Shown here piece after piece: positions 44,246 through 52,634 of a DNA stretch of 64,000 nt. The stretch covers positions 916,945 to 980,944 of the forward strand of contig NZ_RBWX01000007.1 in the NCBI RefSeq assembly GCF_003634215.1. Reading direction: 5' to 3'. Origin of the DNA: Sphingosinicella microcystinivorans (GTDB lineage Bacteria > Pseudomonadota > Alphaproteobacteria > Sphingomonadales > Sphingomonadaceae). The notes below the pieces were generated by a model. The model was given only the letters and a program-made list of their open reading frames with translations, was not told the DNA's origin and ran no database searches. Made by a program: the position numbers and the translations under genes. Within the stretch, counting starts at the first letter, position 1. Each line of letters opens with the position of its first letter.

Positions 44246-44974
44246 TCAAAGCGTGATCGAACTGATGCTGGCACCGCCGCACACGAAGAGATTCTGGCCG
44301 GTGATGAAACCCGTGCCGTCGCCCAGAAAGAAGCCTACTGCGGTAGCGACATCCTCCGCGGTTCCTACGCGGCCCACCGGGATGGAAGCGGCGACATTGC
44401 GCTTGCGCTCCGATCCCTCGGGGATCAGTTCGTGGAACATGTCGGTCTCGATGGGCCCGGGTGAAACGACGTTGACCGTGATGCCGTCGCGCGCGAGTTC
44501 CAGCGCCCACGTGCGCGCCATGCCGATCATCCCGGCCTTGGTCGCGGCATAAGCGGTGCGGTTTTGCAGGCCGAGCGCGCCGCGCGAGGAAATGAGCACG
44601 ATCCGCCCCGTTCCGGCCGCCTTCATGCCGGGCAGCAGCGCCTGTCCGATGTGGATGGCCGCGCGCAAATGGAGGTCGACGAGATGATCGAGATCGACGT
44701 CCGTCACCTCCCCGAACGGCGCGGGCCGGATCACGCCGGCATTGTGGACGAAACCTGTGATGCCCATGTCGGCCGCCTCTTCGCAGATGCGTGCGAGGTC
44801 CGCGGCATTGGTGAGGTCGCCAACGAGCGTCTGCAGCCGTTCGTGCGTGAAATCCGGCATCCGGCGCGACACGTTGATCACCCGGGCGCCATCCTTCAGG
44901 AGGCTTTGACTGATCGCGGCGCCGATTCCGGCATTGCCGCCCGTCACCAGAACCGTGTGCGTCTGATCAGGCAT
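44246..44974 (-). CDS. Short-chain dehydrogenase/reductase
   Basis: 242 aa from the ATG at 44974, overlapping the DUF35 gene stop by 8 bp. Classical SDR motifs: cofactor loop TGGNAGIG (about 10-17), HNAG (about 76-79), active-site Ser (VLISSRGA), YAATK for Tyr/Lys (about 142-146), and SPGPIETDM. It is located just before the dioxygenase alpha gene, so it may rearomatise a cis-dihydrodiol or oxidise a beta-hydroxyacyl-CoA for the thiolase-like step. Confidence 0.94.
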   Translation of the reverse strand: MPDQTHTVLVTGGNAGIGAAISQSLLKDGARVINVSRRMPDFTHERLQTLVGDLTNAADLARICEEAADMGITGFVHNAGVIRPAPFGEVTDVDLDHLVDLHLRAAIHIGQALLPGMKAAGTGRIVLISSRGALGLQNRTAYAATKAGMIGMARTWALELARDGITVNVVSPGPIETDMFHELIPEGSERKRNVAASIPVGRVGTAEDVATAVGFFLGDGTGFITGQNLFVCGGASISSITL

Positions 44975-45296
44975 CGGCTGGGTCCTTCTCTGCGGTGAAA
45001 ACCTGGTTCTGCTCCGCATCGGCGGCAGCCTTCAGTGCGACGCGATCACCCGGCTGAACGCCGTCCCCAAGGAACGCGATCACACGCACATCGGCATCGA
45101 GTGCGACCGTGCCGATGCGAAGCGGGAGCGCGGTGTCGGGCTCAAGCGATCGGTGCAGCGTCGTCGCGGCAATCAACCGTCCCCGCCCATCATTTTCGGT
45201 GCGGACCAGCGCATCGCTGAGGCATGTTCGGCACAGATCGCGCTCGGGATATTGATGCGCGCCGCACGCCGTGCACGTCTGGAGGTGGATCGTCAT
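44967..45296 (-). CDS. DUF35 OB-fold protein with zinc ribbon
   Basis: 109 aa from the ATG at 45296, overlapping the thiolase-like stop (ATGA). The zinc ribbon is CTACG then CRTC (Cys at about 8, 11, 22, 25), followed by an OB-fold (GRLIAATTLHRS, LPLRIGTVALD, GDRVALKA). DUF35 proteins pair with thiolase-like subunits, as ChsH2 does with Ltp2 in steroid side-chain cleavage, where the complex is a retro-aldolase. The immediate overlap with the thiolase-like gene supports a complex here as well. The 5' extension to 45569 is shadow. Confidence 0.9.
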   Translation of the reverse strand: MTIHLQTCTACGAHQYPERDLCRTCLSDALVRTENDGRGRLIAATTLHRSLEPDTALPLRIGTVALDADVRVIAFLGDGVQPGDRVALKAAADAEQNQVFTAEKDPADA

Positions 45297-46465
45297 GCCA
45301 TCCCCTCCAGCAGCACCGCGCCGCTCGCAAGGCAGCGGTCGTAGGTGACCATGCCGTAACCGCTTGCGAGCGCGATGCGCGCGTCCGGCACCTGTCGCCC
45401 CAGCGGTTGCCGCGTCACCTGACGCAGCGCCTCCACCACGGGCAGGAAACCGCCCGCTGCGCCCGCCTGTCCGCAGGAGAGCTGGCCGCCGCAGCTGTTG
45501 TGCGGAAAATCGCCCTCCACGGTCAGGTCGTGCGCGCGCAGGAACGCCGGCGCGTCGCCCTTGCCGCAAAAGCCAAGGTCTTCGATCTGCATGGCGACGA
45601 TCACGGGATAGTCGTCATAGGTCTGCAGGCAATCAACCGCGTCGGGGCCAAGGCCTGCCTGCGCATAGAGCGCGTCACGGTCCATCGCCCAGCCGCCGCG
45701 CTCGGCGACCGGGTCTTCGAAGAAAGCGTTGTGCCGCTCGATTGCCCCGCGAACATGCGCATAGCGCAGCCCGAGCGCACGTGCGCGTTCATCGCTCATC
45801 ACCAGAAACGCCTCTGCGCCCGCGCAGGGCAAAACACAGTCGAACAGATGGATCGGTTCGGCAATCGGCGGCGCGGCGAGATAATCGTCGATGCTGAGCG
45901 GCTTGGCACCGAGCAGTGCATTGGGATTGCCGTTTGCATTGGCGCGCTGGCTAACGGCAATCCGCCCGAAATCCGAACGCTCCGCCCCGAAACGGCGCAT
46001 GTAATTATCGGTGATGAGCGCGAACACGCCGTTCGGGCCTGCCGCGCCATACGGATAGACGGCGGCGCTCGAAAAGCGGCTGAATTCCCTTACGAGGTTT
46101 GAGAAGCTGGCGCTCCCCGCCGTATCCCCCGCGATGCAGGCGACGATATTCGCGTCGCCGTCCTGCACGGCGCGCGCGGCGCGGCGCAGTGCCATCACAC
46201 CGCTCGCACCGCCGGTCGGCAGCCATTCGATCCAGCGCGGCGACATGTCGAAATGTTCGGTCAGCGCGATCGTCGTGTCGCTCCCCAGCGAAAAGGAGGA
46301 CACTGCAAGGCCGTCGATCTCGCCCTTGTCGAGCCCGCTCGCATCGAGGAGCGCGCGTAGCGCCGAGCCTATGAACCAGTGCGCGGGCTTGTCGCTGCGC
46401 CGGGCATAGGGAATCGTCACCGGAGAGGTGACGGCCACGCCGCGATAATCCCGCGCCCCGCTCAT
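45293..46465 (-). CDS. Thiolase-like protein (SCP-x/Ltp2 type) without usual active-site Cys
   Basis: 390 aa, thiolase fold. In place of the nucleophilic Cys motif (Cys-Ala-Ser-Gly) it reads TGGASG at about 83-88. The C-terminal Gly-His-Pro motif is replaced by GGQLSCGQAGAAGGF (about 328-342), so both classic catalytic groups seem absent. Such proteins act with DUF35 partners; Ltp2 is a retro-aldolase, not a thiolase. Overlaps on both sides (ATGA with the acyl-CoA synthetase stop, ATGA with DUF35) show tight coupling. Here it may cleave a beta-hydroxyacyl-CoA to release an aryl aldehyde/ketone and a short acyl-CoA. Confidence 0.9.
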   Translation of the reverse strand: MSGARDYRGVAVTSPVTIPYARRSDKPAHWFIGSALRALLDASGLDKGEIDGLAVSSFSLGSDTTIALTEHFDMSPRWIEWLPTGGASGVMALRRAARAVQDGDANIVACIAGDTAGSASFSNLVREFSRFSSAAVYPYGAAGPNGVFALITDNYMRRFGAERSDFGRIAVSQRANANGNPNALLGAKPLSIDDYLAAPPIAEPIHLFDCVLPCAGAEAFLVMSDERARALGLRYAHVRGAIERHNAFFEDPVAERGGWAMDRDALYAQAGLGPDAVDCLQTYDDYPVIVAMQIEDLGFCGKGDAPAFLRAHDLTVEGDFPHNSCGGQLSCGQAGAAGGFLPVVEALRQVTRQPLGRQVPDARIALASGYGMVTYDRCLASGAVLLEGMA

Positions 46466-48081
46466 GCTGCCTTCGGCCCGCGTTTCAGCGCGCGCAAATC
46501 GAAGGCACTGCCCTTCGCATGCAGGGCACGGCCCAACGAGCGGATTTCGCCGCGCTGCAATTTCTGCGATGCCGTGGTCGGCAAATGGTCGACGAAAGCA
46601 ATGTAGCCGGGCGCCTTGAAATAGGCGAGCCGGTCGAGGCAGTGACTGAAGATGTCCCTCGCAAGCGCCTCGGTTCCTGCGCCGTTATTCGTCTGCACCA
46701 GCGCCATCACTTCCTCGCCGCGCAGTTCGTCCTCGATCGGGAGCACAGCGCACGCGGAGACGGATGCGTGCTGCATCAGAACACCTTCCACTTCGACCGC
46801 CGCGATATTCTCGCCGCTGCGGCGCACGATGTTCTTGCTGCGATCGACGAAGAAGAAATTCCCCTCGGCATCGCGTTTCACGATGTCGCCGGTGTGGAAC
46901 CAGCCGCCTTCCCACGCCGCCTCGGTCGCGGCCGGATCGCGGTAATAGCCGGAAAAGAAATGGCGGCGCGGATCGTCGCCCCGCGAGCGGACCAGAAGCT
47001 CTCCGGGTTCGCCATCCGCCACGTCGGCGCCCGTGTCTCCCGCGATGCGCACGTCGAGATGGTCGGGCGCGCGGCCAAAGCAGCGTGTGCCCACATGGCG
47101 CGGCTCGCGATTGGCCGTGATCCATGCGGCGGCGCCGGTCTCGGTCATCGCCCAGGCTTCGATCAGCGGGAAGCCGAAGCGCTCTTCAAAGCGCGCGTGG
47201 TGGCGCGGATCGACGCCCGCGCCGAACCCGAACCGCACTGCAAGATCGGCCGTCTCGTCTTCCCGCTGGAGCAGAATCGCGGGCATCACGCCCAGATAAT
47301 GGATCACGCTCGCGCGCGTCTCGCGCACCGTGTCCCACCAACGCGAGGCGTGGAAACGATCAAGCTGGATCAGGCAGCTTCCCGTCATCACCGCGGCCAT
47401 GAAGCTGCACGCGAGCGCGTTCATGTGGTTGACGGGTAGCGGCGTCAGGATGCGGTCCTCGCCCTCGCGGAAGGCGCAGTGGCCGCCGAGCGTCGCGTAG
47501 AAATGCCCCACCCACGTGAAATAGGCGTTGGAAAGGATGCACCCCTTCGGCTTGCCGGTGGTGCCGGAGGTGAAAAGCATTGCCGCTTCGCGATCGGTAT
47601 CCGGCGTCTCGTCTTCGCCTGCGGCGCGCACCGCACGCGGAAGGTTCGCAAGCGTTGGCTCAGCGACGGGCACAGACGTACCGCTCAGCGTTTGCGTGCT
47701 GTCCAGCATCGCACGATGTTTCGGCCACGCGACGATGGCATCGAGATCGGCGGCTGCAACGATCGGCGCCATCTCTTCGGGGCGCATCGCGGCGTTGAGC
47801 GGCACCACGCTCGCCCCGAGCGCGTTCAGTGAGAGGAAATGCAGGAAGAATGCGGGATGGTTGTCGAGCGCGAGGCCGATGCGGTGCCCTTTGCCGTAGC
47901 CCTGCTTGCCGTAAGCGGCGCGCAGGGCGTCAACAGACGCCGCAGCTTCCGCGAAGCTCTGCTCGAAGGGCAGGGGCTCGCCGATTGCATCCGCGGGGGC
48001 GTGAAGGAAAGGGCGTTCGGCCCAGCGTTCCGCCGCTGCCGCGAAAGTTAGATAGACCGACGGGCGCGCTTTGATCGCCAC
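46462..48081 (-). CDS. Acyl-CoA synthetase (AMP-forming)
   Basis: 539 aa from a GTG at 48081, chosen for the strong GGGGAGAGGAG site 8 nt upstream; an upstream in-frame start at 48102 is possible. ANL-family motifs: MLFTSGTTGKPKG (about 170-182), EAWAMTETGAA, GELLVRSRGDD, the hinge GWFHTGDIVKRD, and the C-terminal Lys in TASQKLQR. It forms acyl-CoA from an aryl or alkyl acid. It is the first gene of the seven-gene minus-strand operon ending with MarR, and its promoter has the ACTTG-N6-CAAGT box. Confidence 0.94.
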   Translation of the reverse strand: MAIKARPSVYLTFAAAAERWAERPFLHAPADAIGEPLPFEQSFAEAAASVDALRAAYGKQGYGKGHRIGLALDNHPAFFLHFLSLNALGASVVPLNAAMRPEEMAPIVAAADLDAIVAWPKHRAMLDSTQTLSGTSVPVAEPTLANLPRAVRAAGEDETPDTDREAAMLFTSGTTGKPKGCILSNAYFTWVGHFYATLGGHCAFREGEDRILTPLPVNHMNALACSFMAAVMTGSCLIQLDRFHASRWWDTVRETRASVIHYLGVMPAILLQREDETADLAVRFGFGAGVDPRHHARFEERFGFPLIEAWAMTETGAAAWITANREPRHVGTRCFGRAPDHLDVRIAGDTGADVADGEPGELLVRSRGDDPRRHFFSGYYRDPAATEAAWEGGWFHTGDIVKRDAEGNFFFVDRSKNIVRRSGENIAAVEVEGVLMQHASVSACAVLPIEDELRGEEVMALVQTNNGAGTEALARDIFSHCLDRLAYFKAPGYIAFVDHLPTTASQKLQRGEIRSLGRALHAKGSAFDLRALKRGPKAA

Positions 48082-48123
48082 GGTATGAACTCCTCTCCCC
48101 AATGCAGAAATGCTATCCGAAAA

Positions 48124-48139
48124 ACTTGAATAATCAAGT
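48124..48139. promoter_or_regulatory. MarR-type box upstream of the acyl-CoA synthetase operon
   Basis: ACTTGAATAATCAAGT has perfect ACTTGA and TCAAGT arms around ATAA and lies about 45 bp before the synthetase GTG. It shares ACTTG-N6-CAAGT with the palindrome at 52589-52604 at the other end of the locus. Confidence 0.65.
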
Positions 48140-48175
48140 ATTATGTTGAGGCGTGATACGCGCGAACCTGTGATT

Positions 48176-49630
48176 TCAGGCGGCTTTCAGCGCCTCTTCA
48201 AGCGCTTGGCCGCCTTCATCCGAAAGCGCGGCGGTGCACAAACGACTCACCTCTTCGGCCGATTGCGGCTGCGCGGCCATGATCCGTTCGAAATTGCCGA
48301 GTCCACGCTCGAACGTGTCGCAGTAGCCTTTGATGAGCCGCTGGCAGCGAACGAGTTCGATGGCGAGTGCATTATCGCTCGCCGCCGCCGTCCGTACGCG
48401 CTCCAGCCATGTTTCGATCCGCGCCTGTTCGTCCGCGAAGCGCATTGATATCGGACGCCACCGGCGCATCCCGGCAAGCGTCCTCAGCAGCAGGAACCAA
48501 CGCAAACTTGTCGTTTCCACGTGTCTGCCATGGGTGAAGAAACCGGATATGCTGCGGGAAAACATCTCGTTCGAGAGAATGGCGCGACCGAGGCGCGCGG
48601 GCAGGATCTCGCAGATTTCGCGAAGCCGGGGATGCATGAATTCGGTGATGGTAAGCAACTGTTCGTCCGAAGCCTTCACTTCGCCCCGCACGCGCGCGAT
48701 GCGTGTCTCGCGTGTCTTGAGGTCGGCGACGCGGATCGAATCCTCGTAGCTCATCCAGAGCGCGAGATGACGCGCGGCTTCGGCGGTAAGCGTGAACGGA
48801 CTCTGGTCTTTCGCCGCGACGCTTTCCAGCCGTTCGAGGAAAAGCCCTGCGTAAGCGGCGTCCTGATAGTCCATCAGGCGCTGTATGCCATGCAGCGCAT
48901 TCGGGATCGCGGCTTCGGGGAGGTTCGCGCGGGCGCGCGCTTCCAGTGCCTTGCCCACGGTCGTCGATGCCTGCGGAACCGGATGGCTTTCCTCTACGGG
49001 CATCGTGAGCGCCCCCTCGGCCGCGCGCCATCCCGCGTCGAACCCGGCGAGATTGGTCGCAACCGCGATGCCGCTGTCGCGAATGGCCTTTTCGTATAGG
49101 TCGCGCCCGAACGGCAGTGCCCCGCTTGCCGCAAGCGCGCCGAACATCACGGCGCTGATCACGCTGTTCGTGCCTTCAGCCGCCGCTTCCATATCGAAAC
49201 CGATAAAGCGCTTCGAGCGTTCGCCCGCGGCGGCGACGATCGCGTCACCGTTGCCGCGCCCGTCGCTCATCGCGGCCTTTTCAGAAATCGCGTAGATACG
49301 ATGCGTCGATCCGATCAGCGTGGTGCGGCCCGCCGTGGAAAAGCCGCGCAGCAGCGCCCGCCCAGTTTCCATGAGTTCGGATGCGACCACGATGTCCACG
49401 TCGCCGGGCATGGGCATCTGCGCCATGATGGGCGTGCGCCCCTCGTCGTCAGGCGTCGCCAGTTCGACATAATAAACGGTCGATCCGGTCCGCTGTGCGA
49501 CTCCGGGAACCGAGGTGCCTTGCGCGAGCCAGCCGGCTTCGCGCGCGATGTGCTGGATCCAGTCGGCAAGCACGCCTCCGCCTTGCCCGCCAAGGGCCAG
49601 GATCGCGATGCTGAAACGGTTCTGCTGCAT
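48176..49630 (-). CDS. iorB: Indolepyruvate/2-oxoacid ferredoxin oxidoreductase, beta subunit (bacterial long form)
   Basis: 484 aa from the ATG at 49630; the frame is open further to 49798 but that overlaps iorA. The first about 200 residues are the gamma-type domain of 2-oxoacid:ferredoxin oxidoreductases (ALGGQGGGVLADWI, GTSVPGVAQRTGSTVYYVE). The remaining about 280 residues are the C-terminal extension of bacterial IorB. The start is 2 bp after the iorA stop. With IorA it decarboxylates an aryl-pyruvate to aryl-acetyl-CoA using ferredoxin. Confidence 0.93.
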   Translation of the reverse strand: MQQNRFSIAILALGGQGGGVLADWIQHIAREAGWLAQGTSVPGVAQRTGSTVYYVELATPDDEGRTPIMAQMPMPGDVDIVVASELMETGRALLRGFSTAGRTTLIGSTHRIYAISEKAAMSDGRGNGDAIVAAAGERSKRFIGFDMEAAAEGTNSVISAVMFGALAASGALPFGRDLYEKAIRDSGIAVATNLAGFDAGWRAAEGALTMPVEESHPVPQASTTVGKALEARARANLPEAAIPNALHGIQRLMDYQDAAYAGLFLERLESVAAKDQSPFTLTAEAARHLALWMSYEDSIRVADLKTRETRIARVRGEVKASDEQLLTITEFMHPRLREICEILPARLGRAILSNEMFSRSISGFFTHGRHVETTSLRWFLLLRTLAGMRRWRPISMRFADEQARIETWLERVRTAAASDNALAIELVRCQRLIKGYCDTFERGLGNFERIMAAQPQSAEEVSRLCTAALSDEGGQALEEALKAA

Positions 49631-49632
49631 GG

Positions 49633-51762
49633 TCAGAAAGCTCGTGCGAGGCGCGCACGCGTGTCGCGCTGTTGCAGACGTTTGATGATCGCCTGGCGCA
49701 TCTTCATCCAGGTGCGTTCGACGCGGCCCGGATTGGAAACGATGCTGGCGCGGTAGAAGCTTGGGCACAGTACCGCTGCGTGGCTCACCTCGCCGCACAG
49801 GCCGCAGCCGACGCAGCTGTTTTCCACGTGCGCCACCGGATCACGCCGAAGCGGATCGGGATTGGGCTTGATGGAAAGCGAAGGACAGCCCGAAAGGCGA
49901 ATACAGCTATGGTCGCCTGTGCAGGTATCGCTGTCGACGCCGAAGCGCTCGCGCACGACGCGTTTTCCGTCTTTCTCTGCCTTGCGCATCAGCGGCTTTT
50001 CGCGCCGCTGCCGGTTCAGCATGCACTCCGACTGCGCAATGATAACCTTCGGGCCTTTGTCGGGCGCGGTCAGCGCCTCGCGCAGCGTGTCGCGCATCTG
50101 TTTGATGTCGTAGGTACGCTCGATCGTGCGGACCCACGCGCCACCAACGCCGCGGATTGCACGCTCGATTGGATTGCGCGTCGCCCGCCGTTTGTTGTCG
50201 GCGCGGGAGGAGGGGATGTCCTGTCCGCCCGTTGCGGCTGAATAGCCATTGTCGATCACGATGGTAACGGTGTCGTCCTTGTTGAACACCGCGTTGCCGA
50301 TGCCGGAGGTGAGGCCGTTGTGCCAGAAGCCGCCGTCGCCCATCACTGCGATCGCGCGCTTTCCTTTGGGCTTGAAGGCGGACGCGCCGGCCGTGCCGAG
50401 GCCATAGCCCATTGTCGTATTGCCGATGTTGAAGGGCGGCAGGATCGAAAACAGGTGACAGCCGATGTCAGCGGAAACGTGCGCCGGGCCAAGCTCGCGT
50501 TCGAGCAGCTTCATCGCCGTGAATACCGGTCGTTCCGGGCAGCCCGTGCAGAAGCCCGCCGGACGCTGTGGGATCTGCCGCGCGACCGGCGCGGGCAGGG
50601 GGGATTCCGTCGTTTCCGCAGGCGCGATCTCGGGCGCCCATGCGTGCAGGAAGTCGGAAAGTCCCTTGCGGATCACCTGCGCGCTATATTCCCCGGCGCG
50701 CGGCAGCGTGTCCTTGCCGATGATCCGGCAATCGATTCCGGCGCGGCGCACGAGCGTATTCAGCTCGTGCTCGATGAACTCCGGCTGCCCTTCCTCAACC
50801 ACCAGAACCGCGCGCTTGCCCCGGCAGAACGCGCTCACCTCGTCGGGGATCAGTGGGTAGGTGACGTTCAGGCAATAGACCGGCAGCGCGCTGTCGCCGA
50901 ACGCGCTCGAAAGTCCCGACAGCTCCATCGCGCGATTGAGATTGTTGTAGAGGCCGCCCTGCACGATGATGCCGATGCCGTGCGCTTCATCCGGGCCGAA
51001 CCATTCGTTCAGATGCTGGTCGCGCACATAAGCGATCCCCGCAGGCCAGCGCTTTTCGATCTTCTCCACCTCGTGCAGGAAGTTCGCAGGCGGCAGAACG
51101 ATACGGTTCGTATCACGCTGCGGCGCTGCGGCGGCCTCTGCCACCGTCATTTTCGGTCGCACGTTGTCCTTCGCCGTGAACGATCCCGTCATGTGGCACG
51201 ATCGCACGCGCATCTGCAGCATCACCGGCGTATTCGAAGCCTCGGAGAGCGCGAAGCCCTGTTCGACCGCTGCGACAATGCTCGGCAGGTTGGGGCGCGG
51301 ATCGAGCAGCCAGATTTGCGATTTCATCGCAAACGCGTGCGTCCGCTCCTGCATGATCGAGGAGCCTTCGCCATAGTCCTCGCCGACGATGACGAGCGCG
51401 CCGCCGGTCACACCGCCCGATGCGACGTTGGAGAGCGCATCCGACGCGACGTTCGTGCCAACCACGGATTTCCAAACGACCGCGCCGCGCAGCGGGTAAT
51501 TGACCGATGCGGCGAGCATCGCTGCCGCGCTTGCTTCCGAAGCGCTCGCTTCGAAATGCACGCCCAGGCTTTCAAGGAGATCGCTCGCGTCCGCGAACAC
51601 GTCCATCAGGTGGCTGATCGGAGATCCCTGATAACCGCCCACGTATGCCACGCCCGATTGAAGCAGCGCCTTGGTCACGGCGAGGATGCCTTCGCCGGTA
51701 AACGTCTCGCCGGCGCCGGCCGTCAGCTTGCGGGCTTCAGCAACGAACGAACGCTCGGCCAC
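49633..51762 (-). CDS. iorA: Indolepyruvate/2-oxoacid ferredoxin oxidoreductase, alpha subunit
   Basis: 709 aa from a GTG, 3 bp after the cyclase stop. The N-terminal pyrimidine-binding domain (GYQGSPISHLMD, HFEASASEAS) is followed by the TPP-binding domain with GDGGFWHNGL and the late Asn (VIDNGYSAATGGQD). The C-terminus has two 4Fe-4S motifs (CTGDHSCIRLSGCPS and CVGCGLCGEVSHAAVLCPS). This is the IorA layout for aryl-pyruvates such as indolepyruvate and phenylpyruvate. Together with IorB it makes aryl-acetyl-CoA, which would feed the CoA-based steps encoded in the adjacent operon. Confidence 0.94.
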   Translation of the reverse strand: MAERSFVAEARKLTAGAGETFTGEGILAVTKALLQSGVAYVGGYQGSPISHLMDVFADASDLLESLGVHFEASASEASAAAMLAASVNYPLRGAVVWKSVVGTNVASDALSNVASGGVTGGALVIVGEDYGEGSSIMQERTHAFAMKSQIWLLDPRPNLPSIVAAVEQGFALSEASNTPVMLQMRVRSCHMTGSFTAKDNVRPKMTVAEAAAAPQRDTNRIVLPPANFLHEVEKIEKRWPAGIAYVRDQHLNEWFGPDEAHGIGIIVQGGLYNNLNRAMELSGLSSAFGDSALPVYCLNVTYPLIPDEVSAFCRGKRAVLVVEEGQPEFIEHELNTLVRRAGIDCRIIGKDTLPRAGEYSAQVIRKGLSDFLHAWAPEIAPAETTESPLPAPVARQIPQRPAGFCTGCPERPVFTAMKLLERELGPAHVSADIGCHLFSILPPFNIGNTTMGYGLGTAGASAFKPKGKRAIAVMGDGGFWHNGLTSGIGNAVFNKDDTVTIVIDNGYSAATGGQDIPSSRADNKRRATRNPIERAIRGVGGAWVRTIERTYDIKQMRDTLREALTAPDKGPKVIIAQSECMLNRQRREKPLMRKAEKDGKRVVRERFGVDSDTCTGDHSCIRLSGCPSLSIKPNPDPLRRDPVAHVENSCVGCGLCGEVSHAAVLCPSFYRASIVSNPGRVERTWMKMRQAIIKRLQQRDTRARLARAF

Positions 51763-51765
51763 CGC

Positions 51766-52545
51766 TTAGGCCCCGACGAGTGCGAGAACGCGGAGCGGGC
51801 TGCCCGAGCCGCCGCGAATCTTGAGCGGCGGGCAGATCAGCACTGCGCCCGTCGCGGGGAGCTGATCGAGATTCTGCAGGCACTGCAGGCCATAGCGTCC
51901 GGCGCCGTGCAGTAGGGTGTGCGCAGGGTAGGCCGGCGTCAGCAGATGTGCCTGCCCGGCATCGGTACCGATCGTCTCCACGCCGAAGCCGATCACGTTC
52001 CGCGCGATCAGATATTCGATCGCATCGGTCGCGGGTCCGGGCGTGTGCGCGCCGTCTTCGCGGCGGTTGGTGTAGGCGTCCACGTCGCGTTTCGACCAGT
52101 CGGTGCGGAACAGAACCCAGCTTCCCGCCGGGATCGGGCCGTTCGCGGCTTCCCAGTCCTTCACATGGGCGGCGGTCAGCAGGAAATCGGGATCGGCGGC
52201 GCATTCGCGGGAAAAGTCCAGAACGACCGCAGGCGCGACGAAGTTCGCGGCAGGCACCGTATCCACCGTATTGTCCGGCAGATCGCGACCGCTCACCCAG
52301 TGGACCGGCGCATCGAAATGCGTGCCGGTGTGCTCGCCCACGGTGAAGTTGTTCCAGTGCCACGCGACGCCGCGATCATCGTAGCGGGAGATTTCCTGCC
52401 GTGAGAAGGCCGCTGTCTGCCCGAATGGCTCAGGGAGAACCAGCAGCGGTGTATCTTCCGACAGTGTCTGCGTCAGATCGACAACCCGCACGTCGCCGCG
52501 AGACAAGGCTTGTGCAAACTCTGCGAGAATCGGCGTGCTGGACAT
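51766..52545 (-). CDS. Cyclase-family hydrolase (KynB/isatin hydrolase type)
   Basis: 259 aa. The family metal site is HTGTHFDAPVHW (HxGTHxDxPxH, about 74-85), with a late His in HTLLHG. The PF04199 cyclase family contains bacterial kynurenine formamidase (KynB) and isatin hydrolase, both acting on tryptophan- or indole-derived amides. There is no signal peptide. It is the first gene of the cyclase-iorA-iorB operon and is divergent from the second MarR, with a perfect 16-bp palindrome between them. An amide-opening step on an oxindole or N-formyl intermediate fits this location. Confidence 0.9.
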   Translation of the reverse strand: MSSTPILAEFAQALSRGDVRVVDLTQTLSEDTPLLVLPEPFGQTAAFSRQEISRYDDRGVAWHWNNFTVGEHTGTHFDAPVHWVSGRDLPDNTVDTVPAANFVAPAVVLDFSRECAADPDFLLTAAHVKDWEAANGPIPAGSWVLFRTDWSKRDVDAYTNRREDGAHTPGPATDAIEYLIARNVIGFGVETIGTDAGQAHLLTPAYPAHTLLHGAGRYGLQCLQNLDQLPATGAVLICPPLKIRGGSGSPLRVLALVGA

Positions 52546-52588
52546 AATCCCTCCTCCAGATCATGAAGCCCAAACTATGCTTTGATAA

Positions 52589-52604
52589 ACTTGCATATGC
52601 AAGT
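52589..52604. promoter_or_regulatory. Perfect 16-bp palindrome between cyclase and marR genes
   Basis: ACTTGCATATGCAAGT is fully self-complementary. It lies between the cyclase start (52545) and the marR GTG (52635) and matches the ACTTG-N6-CAAGT box at 48124-48139. It is a likely MarR operator for both directions. Confidence 0.7.
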
Positions 52605-52634
52605 AAAATCCGTTGCGTTTCAAGGGAGCTCGAA

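Noticed and set aside
50320-51915. 531-codon plus-strand frame opposite iorA
   Set aside because: It is antisense to a clear IorA protein and is Arg/His-rich without motifs.
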